Position numbers and translations under genes: made by a program. Positions 44,577 through 53,916 of a DNA stretch of 64,000 bases are shown in pieces (position 1 is the stretch's first letter; every line of letters starts with the position of its first letter). The notes under the pieces were generated by a model that searched no databases, was not told the DNA's origin, and saw only the letters and a list, made by a program, of their open reading frames with translations. Location: positions 868,001-932,000 of the forward strand of contig NZ_JAGIPG010000002.1 in assembly GCF_017877055.1 (NCBI RefSeq), given 5' to 3'. Source of the DNA: Neorhizobium galegae. Lineage in GTDB: Bacteria; Pseudomonadota; Alphaproteobacteria; Rhizobiales; Rhizobiaceae.

Positions 44577-46430
44577 TCAGCTTGCGCGGCGCATCTTCTG
44601 TGCGACGCGGTTGAGGCTGCCGGCGCCGGTATTGTAGCCGGTATTTTGGCCTGCGCTGATGCGGAAGCTGCTGATCAGGTTCAGCAATTCGTCGGTATCG
44701 GCGGCAAGCGCCTCGGCCGAGGCGGTGGTCTCTTCCGCCATCGCCGCATTGTGCTGGGTGGCGGCGTCGAGCTGGTTCAGCGACGACGAGATCGAGCGGA
44801 GCGTCGTGTCCTGTTCGGAGGCCGAATGGGCGATCTTGCCGACGATGTCGCTCGCAGCCTTCACCTGGTCGGAGATCCGCTTCAGGGCCTCGCCCGCTTC
44901 GCCGACGAGGCGCACGCCGTTCTGCACCTGGCCGGAAGAGCGCGAGATCTGGTCCTTGATCTCCTTTGCCGCAGCGGCGGAGCGCTGGGCGAGTTCGCGA
45001 ACTTCCTGGGCGACGACCGCAAAACCCTTGCCGGATTCCCCGGCGCGGGCGGCTTCGACGCCGGCATTGAGGGCCAGCAGGTTGGTCTGGAAAGCGATGT
45101 CGTCGATCACGCCGATGATCTTGGAGATCTCTTCCGACGAATGTTCGATGCCGCCCATCGCGTCGATCGCCTGGGCGACGATCTGGTCGGAACGGGTTGC
45201 CTCGGCGCTGACCGAGGTGACGCGCTGGGCCGCTTCATGGGCGCCTTCGGCCGTCTGGCGAACGGCGACGGTGAGTTCGTCGAGAGCCGCGGACGTCTCT
45301 TCGAGATTGGCGGCCTGGCGTTCGGTGCGCTGCGACAGTTCGTTGGAGGCGCGGCGGATTTCTTCCTTGGAGCCGCCGATGTCGATGCCCTTGGCATTGA
45401 CCTTGCTCATCGCCGCTTCGAGATGGGCGAGCGCCTCGTTGAAGTTGTGGCGGAGCGTCTCGTAACGCGCGCCGAGATCGCTGCAGCGGACGGTGAGGTC
45501 GCCCTGGGCCAGCGCTTCGAGCGCTTCGCCGATGGTGGAGACCACGCGGGTCTGCAGCGCGGCTTCCTGCTGCTGAAGGTCGACGTTCTGCTGGCGCTCG
45601 CGGTCGAGCTCGGTCTTCTGTTTTTCCTCGCGTTCGGCCATGGCATGGCGTTCGCGGATCTTCTCCTGCAGCGCCTGGGTGGCCTTCGCCATCATGCCCA
45701 CTTCGTTCGACATCTCCGTATGCGGGATGGCGATCGCGACATTTTCGTCGGCGACGGCTTCCAGTGCGCCATGCACGGCGGCCAGAGGCTTGGTGATGCC
45801 GCGGATCACCAGATAGGCAGCGGCAAGGGCAATGATCAGCGCCAGTGCGCCGATAGCGAGTGCTTCCAGTATCATTCCGCGGATTTGTGCCTGCAGGTCA
45901 TCGGTGTAGACGCCTGTCGCCAGGACCATCTGCCAGGGTTCGAACGCCTTCGCATAGGAGCTCTTCGAGAAGTCGCCGTCAGGCTGCCCCGGCTTCGACG
46001 TGCTCATGTAATCGACAATTCCGCCACCGGATCTGCCAACGGAGACCATTTCGTCACGGAACAGCTTCCCGGCGGAATCGGGTTTGCCCTTGCCGTTCTC
46101 GCCGATCTTTCTCTGATCGGGATGCATCAGCATCTTCACGTCGTAGTCATAGGCGAAGAGATAGCCGTCGGGCTGGAAGCTCATGGCGGAGACGGCGGCG
46201 AAGGCCTGCTTCTGGGCTTCTGCGCGCGTCAGCTCACCGGCCGCCTCGCGCTGCTGGAACTTCTTGAGGATGCCGATCCCGGACTCCACCTGGGTCCGCA
46301 GCATTCCATACCGCTCGGCATAGATAGCCCGCGTCGAGGCCTGGAGTTCGAAATAGGTCACGACGGCGAAGCCGGCGATCAGGGCCAGAACCAGCAGCAC
46401 GAGCTGGTTTGAAATCCTCAGGTTTTTCAT
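44577..46430 (-). CDS. Methyl-accepting chemotaxis protein (sCache_2, copy 1)
   Basis: 617 residues. TM1 about 8-28, periplasmic sCache_2-type sensor about 30-185 (GYLFAYDYDVKMLMHP, GKLFRDEM, PWQMVLATGVYTDDL), TM2 about 188-209, HAMP about 210-265, then the MCP signalling domain with the hairpin tip GVIDDIAFQTNLLALNAGVE and EVRELAQRSAAAAKEIKD. No C-terminal NWETF-type CheR tether. The start is the ATG at 46430 (MKNLRISNQL). From codon about 280 to the stop the DNA is identical to the neighbouring copy 2, while the sensor halves differ. Confidence 0.95.
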   Translation of the reverse strand: MKNLRISNQLVLLVLALIAGFAVVTYFELQASTRAIYAERYGMLRTQVESGIGILKKFQQREAAGELTRAEAQKQAFAAVSAMSFQPDGYLFAYDYDVKMLMHPDQRKIGENGKGKPDSAGKLFRDEMVSVGRSGGGIVDYMSTSKPGQPDGDFSKSSYAKAFEPWQMVLATGVYTDDLQAQIRGMILEALAIGALALIIALAAAYLVIRGITKPLAAVHGALEAVADENVAIAIPHTEMSNEVGMMAKATQALQEKIRERHAMAEREEKQKTELDRERQQNVDLQQQEAALQTRVVSTIGEALEALAQGDLTVRCSDLGARYETLRHNFNEALAHLEAAMSKVNAKGIDIGGSKEEIRRASNELSQRTERQAANLEETSAALDELTVAVRQTAEGAHEAAQRVTSVSAEATRSDQIVAQAIDAMGGIEHSSEEISKIIGVIDDIAFQTNLLALNAGVEAARAGESGKGFAVVAQEVRELAQRSAAAAKEIKDQISRSSGQVQNGVRLVGEAGEALKRISDQVKAASDIVGKIAHSASEQDTTLRSISSSLNQLDAATQHNAAMAEETTASAEALAADTDELLNLISSFRISAGQNTGYNTGAGSLNRVAQKMRRAS

Positions 46431-46775
46431 GTTCGTTCCATAACTAATTGAGCCGTATCGAGCGACTGGGGGAATGGTTCTGAGTGGAGAGGCGCATTCT
46501 GCGCATACGGATGTGCCGACATCGCACATCCGTGAGAATGTAACGAAATATTTGAATAAAAATTAACAATAAGCAACTTTGAGCAGTGAGTTGAATATTT
46601 CAGGAGGTCTATATCCGCTTCTACGGAGTTCGAGCGTCAAAGGCTCGAGGCTGAGAAGAAGATTTTCGAATATGGAGGCGCCATAATTCAAATAGACTTC
46701 ACCAGCATTGCGTGTAATTTAAAGATAAACTTGTATTGCGTGCTTATTTGGGAATGTACCCTGCCTTATGAAGCA
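46431..46775. other. Intergenic region between the two chemoreceptor genes
   Basis: About 345 bp, AT-rich in the middle. Contains a perfect 9-bp inverted repeat (46507-46533) and presumably the promoter of copy 1. Parts resemble the upstream of copy 2 (ACATCGCAC, then TTTGAA(T/C)AAAAATT), indicating that the promoter regions are also paralogous. Confidence 0.5.
46507..46533. repeat. Perfect inverted repeat upstream of chemoreceptor copy 1
   Basis: ACGGATGTG (46507-46515) and CACATCCGT (46525-46533) with a 9-nt spacer, 77-103 nt before the start codon. It could be an operator or an untranslated-leader hairpin. Confidence 0.5.
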
Positions 46776-46803
46776 AACCGCCGGATCCTTCGATCCGGCG
46801 GTT
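46775..46803 (-). terminator. Second copy of the chemoreceptor terminator, with lost T-run
   Basis: The same 12-bp stem (46776-46787 with 46792-46803, CTTC loop) recurs after chemoreceptor copy 2. On the minus strand only TTT follows before unrelated sequence, so the duplication boundary cuts the U-tract and termination is probably weaker. Confidence 0.75.
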
Positions 46804-46826
46804 CTCCGTCCCCCGACTAACTTGGA

Positions 46827-48680
46827 TCAGCTTGCGCGGCGCATCTTCTGTGCGACGCGGTTGAGGCTGCCGGCGCCGGTATTGTAGCCGGTATTTTGGC
46901 CTGCGCTGATGCGGAAGCTGCTGATCAGGTTCAGCAATTCGTCGGTATCGGCGGCAAGCGCCTCGGCCGAGGCGGTGGTCTCTTCCGCCATCGCCGCATT
47001 GTGCTGGGTGGCGGCGTCGAGCTGGTTCAGCGACGACGAGATCGAGCGGAGCGTCGTGTCCTGTTCGGAGGCCGAATGGGCGATCTTGCCGACGATGTCG
47101 CTCGCAGCCTTCACCTGGTCGGAGATCCGCTTCAGGGCCTCGCCCGCTTCGCCGACGAGGCGCACGCCGTTCTGCACCTGGCCGGAAGAGCGCGAGATCT
47201 GGTCCTTGATCTCCTTTGCCGCAGCGGCGGAGCGCTGGGCGAGTTCGCGAACTTCCTGGGCGACGACCGCAAAACCCTTGCCGGATTCCCCGGCGCGGGC
47301 GGCTTCGACGCCGGCATTGAGGGCCAGCAGGTTGGTCTGGAAAGCGATGTCGTCGATCACGCCGATGATCTTGGAGATCTCTTCCGACGAATGTTCGATG
47401 CCGCCCATCGCGTCGATCGCCTGGGCGACGATCTGGTCGGAACGGGTTGCCTCGGCGCTGACCGAGGTGACGCGCTGGGCCGCTTCATGGGCGCCTTCGG
47501 CCGTCTGGCGAACGGCGACGGTGAGTTCGTCGAGAGCCGCGGACGTCTCTTCGAGATTGGCGGCCTGGCGTTCGGTGCGCTGCGACAGTTCGTTGGAGGC
47601 GCGGCGGATTTCTTCCTTGGAGCCGCCGATGTCGATGCCCTTGGCATTGACCTTGCTCATCGCCGCTTCGAGATGGGCGAGCGCCTCGTTGAAGTTGTGG
47701 CGGAGCGTCTCGTAACGCGCGCCGAGATCGCTGCAGCGGACGGTGAGGTCGCCCTGGGCCAGCGCTTCGAGCGCTTCGCCGATGGTGGAGACCACGCGGG
47801 TCTGCAGCGCGGCTTCCTGCTGCTGAAGGTCGACGTTCTGCTGCCGCTCGCGGTCGAGCTCGGTCTTCTGTTTTTCCTCGCGTTCGGCCATCGCATGGCG
47901 TTCGCGGATCTTTTCCTGCAGCGCCTGGGTGGCCTTCGCCATCATGCCCACTTCGTTCGACATCTCCGTATGCGGGATCGTCGCGGTGACGTTTTCGTCG
48001 GCGACGGCTTCCAGTGCGCCATGCACGGCGGCGAGCGGCTTGGTGATGTTGCGGATGACGATCAAGCCGACACCGAGTGCAAGCAGGAAGGCGAAGAAAC
48101 CGATGCCGACCACTTCCAGGATCGTCTTGTTGATCTTGGCGTCGAGGTCGTCGGTGTAAACGCCCGTGCCGACAATGATCTGCCAGGGTTCGAAGGCGCG
48201 GGAATAGGCAGCCTTTTCGAAGACCTTGTCGGCCGGCATGCCGGGCTTTTCCCAGTAGTAGGTGGTGACGCCGCCGCCGGCACGGCCCTTGGCGACCATC
48301 TCTTCGCGGAACAGGTTGCCCATCTTGTCCGGCTGACCCTTCTGGTTCACGCCGATCAGTTTGGAATTGTAGTGGAACTGCGTCACCGTGTCGTAGTTCA
48401 GGCCGAAGAGGTAGCCGGCCGGCTCGTATTTGATCCCTGCCACGGTTGCGAAAGCCAGTTTCTGCGCATCCTCGTGCTTCAACTCGCCCGACTTTTCCCG
48501 GTCGTAATAGGACTGCAGGATGGAAATGCCAGACTCCACCTGGGTGCGCAGCATCTCGTAGCGCTCGCCATAGATGGAGGCGATCGAAGTGCGGATCTGA
48601 TAATAGGTGACGGCGGCGAACGCCATCATGAGCACAGCCACCATCGCCAATAACTGGTGGGAAATCTTGAGATTCTTCAT
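46827..48680 (-). CDS. Methyl-accepting chemotaxis protein (sCache_2, copy 2)
   Basis: 617 residues, the same length and layout as copy 1: TM1 about 8-28, sCache_2 sensor (GYLFGLNYDTVTQFHYNSKL, FEPWQIIVGTGVYTDDL), TM2 about 188-208, HAMP, signalling domain. Sensor residues are roughly half identical to copy 1, so a different or shifted ligand is expected; the output half is the same protein. Start taken at the ATG at 48680 (MKNLKISHQL); GTG at 48692 is a 4-codon alternative. Confidence 0.95.
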   Translation of the reverse strand: MKNLKISHQLLAMVAVLMMAFAAVTYYQIRTSIASIYGERYEMLRTQVESGISILQSYYDREKSGELKHEDAQKLAFATVAGIKYEPAGYLFGLNYDTVTQFHYNSKLIGVNQKGQPDKMGNLFREEMVAKGRAGGGVTTYYWEKPGMPADKVFEKAAYSRAFEPWQIIVGTGVYTDDLDAKINKTILEVVGIGFFAFLLALGVGLIVIRNITKPLAAVHGALEAVADENVTATIPHTEMSNEVGMMAKATQALQEKIRERHAMAEREEKQKTELDRERQQNVDLQQQEAALQTRVVSTIGEALEALAQGDLTVRCSDLGARYETLRHNFNEALAHLEAAMSKVNAKGIDIGGSKEEIRRASNELSQRTERQAANLEETSAALDELTVAVRQTAEGAHEAAQRVTSVSAEATRSDQIVAQAIDAMGGIEHSSEEISKIIGVIDDIAFQTNLLALNAGVEAARAGESGKGFAVVAQEVRELAQRSAAAAKEIKDQISRSSGQVQNGVRLVGEAGEALKRISDQVKAASDIVGKIAHSASEQDTTLRSISSSLNQLDAATQHNAAMAEETTASAEALAADTDELLNLISSFRISAGQNTGYNTGAGSLNRVAQKMRRAS

Positions 48681-48959
48681 GTTTCGACTCACTTTCAGGC
48701 AGCCGAACTCTCCCGGAGGAGCCGGAGCGGGGCGAAGTTTGGGGGGAAGCGCGTCCTGCGCTGGTCATGTGCTTACATCGCACTATGACGGGAGAGTGAT
48801 CTCGAACATTTGAACAAAAATTTAATTATCCAAGCCTTGACAGCCGCAAACGCAAATATTTTGGGCAGGCTGGATTTGATGATGCGCAATTTGCGCGCAT
48901 TCCGTGAAAAGCTATTTCAGGAGCACTTTCTGCTATGTAAATATAATGATGTTCTAAAA

Positions 48960-49478
48960 TTAGAACCGATTGGTGCGTAGCTCGAACAGGTCGAGGGCCA
49001 GCGGCTTCGGCGCCAGGGAAGCTTCCGCAATTCCGACCGACGCTTCGCCGATCGTTTTCACGGCGCTGGTCGTGGCGTCGGCATCGATGCCGTCGCCCGA
49101 TGCTTCCGCGGTGGCGATCTGCGTCTGGGTCGAACCGTTGGAGGACGGGTGAAGTTCGGCAATGGCCTTTTCCTCGGCCATCCATTTGGGGAGCTTGCTG
49201 ACATGGATCACCGGCGAGCCGCCGAGCCAGGCTTCGGTACGCGCCAGCTTCTTCTCACCGTTGATCTCGATGATCTCCGTCTTCTGGGTGCCTGTCGGCA
49301 GATCGGGAACCTTGTAGGCCGCTTCGTCGGATTTCGGGGCCACGGCGACCGGGCAACTCGCGCAGGTCTTGGTGACGATACTGACGCCTGGCTGATGTGC
49401 GCTGTTGATCACCGTGATCGATGACGCGAAAGCGGAACCGCTTGCAAACACCAAAGCTGTAGCCAGAACGAGACGCAT
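48960..49478 (-). CDS. Exported protein of unknown function with TCASCP motif
   Basis: 172 residues; signal peptide 1-18 (MRLVLATALVFASGSAFA), then a short domain with a CxxC pair (KTCASCPV), GTQKTEIIEINGEKKLARTE and AWLGGSPVIHVSKLP, and an Ala/Ser/Thr-rich tail. I do not recognise the family. The CxxC could form a disulfide or bind metal in the periplasm. Alone between chemoreceptor copy 2 and purD, same strand. Confidence 0.75.
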   Translation of the reverse strand: MRLVLATALVFASGSAFASSITVINSAHQPGVSIVTKTCASCPVAVAPKSDEAAYKVPDLPTGTQKTEIIEINGEKKLARTEAWLGGSPVIHVSKLPKWMAEEKAIAELHPSSNGSTQTQIATAEASGDGIDADATTSAVKTIGEASVGIAEASLAPKPLALDLFELRTNRF

Positions 49479-49578
49479 GACCGGGAATCCTTCTTGAGGT
49501 CCCCAATGTTTACCGCCGCTTCGTTTCTATCCCGTCTGGATAATCGGTAAATTTTGAATGAACTGGCCTTTCCGGCAC

Positions 49579-50850
49579 TCAGTTCTTTTCGCGCGCCACC
49601 GCCTGCCAGCCGATATCGCGGCGGCAGAAACCGTTTTCCCATTCGACCTGGTCCACGAGCCTGTAGGCGCGCGCCTGCGCATCCGCGACGGTCCCGGCGG
49701 TCGCCGTGACGTTCAGCACGCGGCCGCCGGTTGCGACAAGTTTGCCGTCCTTGAGCGCCGTCCCGGCGTGGAAGATCTTCTCGCCGGCACCATCGTCCGG
49801 CAGGTGGGCGATCGGGGTGCCCTTGTCGTAGACGCCCGGATAACCCTTGGAGGCCATGACCACGGTCAGCGCCACGTCGTCGCTCCACTCGGCGGAAACC
49901 AGGTCGAGCGTCCCGGTCGCTGCCGCACGAAGCAGGTCGAGCAGGTCGCTCTTTAGCCGCATCATCAGCACCTGGCATTCGGGGTCGCCGAAGCGGACAT
50001 TGTATTCGATCAATTCCGGACCCTTGGCCGTGATCATCAGGCCTGCGAAGAACACGCCGGTAAAGGGATGCCCGCTTTCGGCCATGCCGCGGATCGTCGG
50101 CTCGATGATCTCCTTCATCGTGCGAGCAACCATGTCCGGCGTCATCACCGGAGCGGGCGAATAGGCGCCCATGCCGCCGGTATTCGGGCCGGTATCGCCG
50201 TCGCCGACCCGCTTGTGGTCCTGGGCGGTGGCGAGCGCCAGTGCCGTCCTGCCGTCGGACAGGCAGAAGAAGCTCGCCTCCTCGCCGTCCAGATAGGCTT
50301 CCACCACCACTTCGGCACCGGCCGACCCGAAGGCGCCGTCGAAACAGTCGTCGATCGCCGCAAGCGCCTCGTCGAGCACCATGGCGACGGTGACACCCTT
50401 GCCGGCTGCAAGCCCGTCGGCCTTCACGACGATCGGTGTGCCCTGCTCGCGCACATAGGCTTTGGCCTCGGCCGCATCGGTGAAGCGGCGATAGGCGCCG
50501 GTCGGGATATCGTAGCGGGCGCAGAGGTCCTTGGTAAAACCCTTCGAGCCTTCGAGCTGGGCTGCGGCCGCAGAAGGACCGAAGGTTGCAATACCCTTGG
50601 CGCGGAGATGGTCCGCAAGCCCGGCCACGAGCGGCGCTTCCGGCCCGACGACGACGAGGTCGATCGCCTTGTCGAGGCAGAAGGCCGCGACGGCGGCATG
50701 ATCGTCGATGCCGAGCGATACGAGTTCGGCATGATCGGCGATGCCGGGATTGCCGGGGGCGGCGTAAAGTTTGCCGAGTTTCGGAGACTGGGCGAGTTTC
50801 CAGGCGAGCGCGTGCTCGCGTCCACCCGAACCGATCAAGAGAACCTTCAT
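49579..50850 (-). CDS. purD: Phosphoribosylamine-glycine ligase
   Basis: 423-residue GARS, step two of purine synthesis. [19 protein letters not shown] (8-26), [35 protein letters not shown]-grasp [30 protein letters not shown] and [13 protein letters not shown]. Start at 50850 ([10 protein letters not shown]); the frame is open to 50913. Alone in its strand block with a small ORF upstream. Confidence 0.97.
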   Translation of the reverse strand: MKVLLIGSGGREHALAWKLAQSPKLGKLYAAPGNPGIADHAELVSLGIDDHAAVAAFCLDKAIDLVVVGPEAPLVAGLADHLRAKGIATFGPSAAAAQLEGSKGFTKDLCARYDIPTGAYRRFTDAAEAKAYVREQGTPIVVKADGLAAGKGVTVAMVLDEALAAIDDCFDGAFGSAGAEVVVEAYLDGEEASFFCLSDGRTALALATAQDHKRVGDGDTGPNTGGMGAYSPAPVMTPDMVARTMKEIIEPTIRGMAESGHPFTGVFFAGLMITAKGPELIEYNVRFGDPECQVLMMRLKSDLLDLLRAAATGTLDLVSAEWSDDVALTVVMASKGYPGVYDKGTPIAHLPDDGAGEKIFHAGTALKDGKLVATGGRVLNVTATAGTVADAQARAYRLVDQVEWENGFCRRDIGWQAVAREKN

Positions 50851-50996
50851 GTCCTGCCCTCGTCTGCGCTGAAAACCTTGGCCCTGCGCGGCGGTTAAGG
50901 GGAGGGGAGGCAAAGGTCAAGGGCCAAGGCTTAGGTGGCCTCCCATCTTGTGGCCATCATGGCGTTTTGACGGGAGGCCGTTGCGTTCGACAAAGG

Positions 50997-51206
50997 TCAG
51001 AATTCACCACGCCGATTCTTGGCGCCACGTCGGATATCCAGCGTCGCCTGGAAGATCACCCTGTTCCGATAGGCGAGGAAAGGCACTGGTTCGTTCCGAA
51101 GGGACGCATCGTTCAGCTTCTGTTCGAGATAGGAAATGGCAGCCTCGAGCTCTTCATTGGCGACCGCCGTATCAAATGCCAGAATCCTGGCGGCGTTTTT
51201 GGGCAT
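50997..51206 (-). CDS. Small hypothetical protein
   Basis: 69 residues from ATG 51206 (MPKNAARILAFDTAVANEEL), with GGAGAG 5 nt upstream; an ATG at 51218 would add four residues. Helical ANEELEAAISYLEQKLNDAS followed by a basic tail RRGAKNRRGEF. No known domain. The good ribosome site and rhizobial codon use make it a plausible gene. Confidence 0.55.
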   Translation of the reverse strand: MPKNAARILAFDTAVANEELEAAISYLEQKLNDASLRNEPVPFLAYRNRVIFQATLDIRRGAKNRRGEF

Positions 51207-51433
51207 TCGTCTCTCCATTCGGCCACATCATGCGGCGGGATGGGTTTTAGTTGCCTCTCGCGGGAGGTGAGAGTGGGTTAATTCTTTTCCACAGGGCCTT
51301 GGTTAGCGATCGGTCACCGCCTGTTTCGTTCCGGCACGGCTGGTTCCAATCAAATTGTGGAACCGGCACTCGCCACGTTGCCTTGCCACAAACTTCGACT
51401 ATGGTCGCGCCTCCCATTTGAACGAGGACGCCC

Positions 51434-53746
51434 ATGGCCGCCGATCTCCGTTTCCTTGCCGCCGCGATTGCCGCGGAAATCAATGCCCGCCCCGAACAGG
51501 CCGCCGCCGCGATCGGGCTGATCGACGAGGGCGCAACCGTGCCGTTCATCGCGCGCTACCGCAAGGAAGTGACCGGCGGGCTGGACGATACGCAGCTCCG
51601 CAACCTGTCGGAACGCCTGGTCTATCTGCGCGAGCTCGAAGCGCGCCGTTCGACCATTGTCGATTCGATCAATTCCCAGGGCAAGATGACCGACGAGCTT
51701 GCCGCAAAGATCGGCAAGGCAACCACCAAGGCTGAGATCGAAGACCTCTATCTTCCCTACAAGCCGAAGCGCCGCACCCGCGCCGAGATCGCCCGCGAGC
51801 GTGGCCTTGGACCCTTGGCCGACGCGATCTGGGCCGACCGCAGCGCCGATCCGGCGAAACTGGCCGAGGCCTATATCACGGATGAAGTCGCCGACGTGAA
51901 GACGGCGCTCGAAGGCGCCCGCGATATCGTCGCCGAGACCTTCTCCGAAAATGCAGATCTGCTCGGCAAGCTGCGTCAGCATATGCGCAATGGTGCGACG
52001 CTGAAGGCCAAGGTTGTCGACGGCAAGCAGGAGGCCGGCGCAAAATTCTCCGACTATTTCGATCATTCCGAACGCTGGTCGACGGCCCCCGGCCATCGCG
52101 CGCTCGCCATGTTGCGCGGCTGGAACGAGGAATTCCTGACGCTGACGATCGAAGTCGACCAGGACGATCCGTCGCCGATCAAGCCCGCCCAGCGCATCAT
52201 CGCTCTTGCCTTCGACATCCGCGACCGGGGTGCCGCCGATCGCTGGCTGATGGAGGCCGCCGGCTGGACCTGGCGTGTGAAACTCTCCGTATCGCTGTCG
52301 CTGGACCTGATGCGCGAACTGCGCGAGCGCGCCGAGGAGGAGGCGATCCATGTGTTCGCCCGCAACCTCAAGGACCTGCTGCTCGCCGCACCGGCCGGCT
52401 CGCGCACCACGATGGGCCTCGATCCGGGCATCCGCACCGGCGTCAAGGTGGCGATCGTCGATGCCACTGGCAAGCTGCTGGAAACCACGACCGTCTATCC
52501 GTTCCCGCCGAAGAACGACATCCGCGGAACCCAGGCCGACCTCGCGTCGCTGATCCGCAAACACAATGTCGAGCTGATCGCAATCGGCAACGGCACCGGC
52601 AGCCGCGAGACGGAGAAGCTGGTCGCCGACATGCTGGCGAACATGCCCGTGCCGCCCTCCGGCGCCAAGCCGACCAAGGTCATCGTCTCGGAGGCCGGCG
52701 CTTCGGTCTATTCGGCGTCAGAAACCGCCGCTCTCGAATTCCCCGGTCTCGACGTGTCGTTGCGCGGTGCCGTCTCCATCGCCCGCCGCCTGCAGGATCC
52801 GCTGGCGGAACTGGTCAAGATCGAACCCAAGTCGATCGGCGTCGGCCAGTATCAGCACGATGTCGATCAGGGAAAACTCTCCCGCTCGCTCGATGCGGTG
52901 GTCGAGGATGCGGTGAACGCCGTCGGCGTCGATTTGAACATGGCCTCTGCGCCACTGCTCGCCCGTGTCTCGGGCCTCAGCCGCTCGATTGCCGAGGCAA
53001 TCGTCGCCCACCGCGACCAGAACGGCGCATTTTCGAGCCGCAGGGACCTCCTGAAGGTCGCCCGCCTCGGCAACCGCACCTTCGAACAGGCGGCCGGCTT
53101 CCTGCGCATTCCGAACGGCAGGGAGCCGCTCGATGCGTCCGCCGTCCATCCGGAAGCCTATGGCGTCGCCAAGAAGATCGTCGCTGCCTGCGGCCGCGAC
53201 CTGCGCTCGCTGATGGGCGACAGCGCAGCCTTGAAGGCGCTCGACCCGAAGCGGTTCATCGACGACACCTTCGGCCTGCCGACGGTCAAGGATATCATCG
53301 CCGAGCTGGAAAAGCCCGGCCGCGATCCCCGCCCGAGCTTCAAGACCGCCACCTTCGCTGACGGCGTGGACGAGATCACCGACCTTAAGCCGGGCATGAT
53401 GCTCGAAGGCACGGTCACCAACGTGGCCGCCTTCGGCGCTTTCGTCGATATCGGCGTGCATCAGGACGGGTTGGTCCATGTTTCGCAGCTTGCCGACCGC
53501 TTCATCAAGGATCCGCATGAGGTCGTGAAGGCCGGCGACGTGGTCAAGGTCCGGGTCGTCGAGGTCGATGTGAAGCGGAAGAGGATAGCGCTGACCATGC
53601 GCAAGGACGGCGGCGAGGCGGCACCCGCTGCACGCGGCGCCGACCGCGACGCTAGGCCGGTCAATCCAAAAATGATGAAAACCGAAAAAAACGCATCGCA
53701 GGGCGCTTTCGGTGCAGCACTCGCAGAAGCTTTAAAACGCAAGTAA
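51434..53746 (+). CDS. tex: Tex-family RNA-binding protein
   Basis: 770 residues with the full Tex order: N-terminal helical HTH part ([20 protein letters not shown]), YqgF/RuvX-like domain ([17 protein letters not shown]), helix-hairpin-helix region ([20 protein letters not shown] ... [15 protein letters not shown]), and a C-terminal S1 domain ([20 protein letters not shown]). Tex proteins bind nucleic acid and influence transcription and toxin expression. A terminator follows. Confidence 0.95.
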   Translation: MAADLRFLAAAIAAEINARPEQAAAAIGLIDEGATVPFIARYRKEVTGGLDDTQLRNLSERLVYLRELEARRSTIVDSINSQGKMTDELAAKIGKATTKAEIEDLYLPYKPKRRTRAEIARERGLGPLADAIWADRSADPAKLAEAYITDEVADVKTALEGARDIVAETFSENADLLGKLRQHMRNGATLKAKVVDGKQEAGAKFSDYFDHSERWSTAPGHRALAMLRGWNEEFLTLTIEVDQDDPSPIKPAQRIIALAFDIRDRGAADRWLMEAAGWTWRVKLSVSLSLDLMRELRERAEEEAIHVFARNLKDLLLAAPAGSRTTMGLDPGIRTGVKVAIVDATGKLLETTTVYPFPPKNDIRGTQADLASLIRKHNVELIAIGNGTGSRETEKLVADMLANMPVPPSGAKPTKVIVSEAGASVYSASETAALEFPGLDVSLRGAVSIARRLQDPLAELVKIEPKSIGVGQYQHDVDQGKLSRSLDAVVEDAVNAVGVDLNMASAPLLARVSGLSRSIAEAIVAHRDQNGAFSSRRDLLKVARLGNRTFEQAAGFLRIPNGREPLDASAVHPEAYGVAKKIVAACGRDLRSLMGDSAALKALDPKRFIDDTFGLPTVKDIIAELEKPGRDPRPSFKTATFADGVDEITDLKPGMMLEGTVTNVAAFGAFVDIGVHQDGLVHVSQLADRFIKDPHEVVKAGDVVKVRVVEVDVKRKRIALTMRKDGGEAAPAARGADRDARPVNPKMMKTEKNASQGAFGAALAEALKRK

Positions 53747-53783
53747 ATTTCGCGGGCTTCGGAAAAATATCAATCACAGCGTG

Positions 53784-53820
53784 CAGGTCGTCAGACAAAG
53801 GTTTGACGGCCTGTTTTTTT
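53784..53820 (+). terminator. Rho-independent terminator of tex
   Basis: CAGGTCGTCA (53784-53793) pairs with TGACGGCCTG (53804-53813), including one G-U, followed by seven T. Confidence 0.9.
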
Positions 53821-53916
53821 ATGTCATTTTCATGGCGGCAATGTGCTTGAAACTCGCACAAAAACGACTAGATTTTGGATTAATAAGGCATCCTTAGTAT
53901 TATTGGAGGTGGGTCC

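Noticed and set aside
44646..46412. 588-codon plus-strand frame opposite chemoreceptor copy 1, repeated at 46896-48653
   Set aside because: Its duplication merely mirrors the duplicated chemoreceptor; composition is antisense-like and no motif is present.
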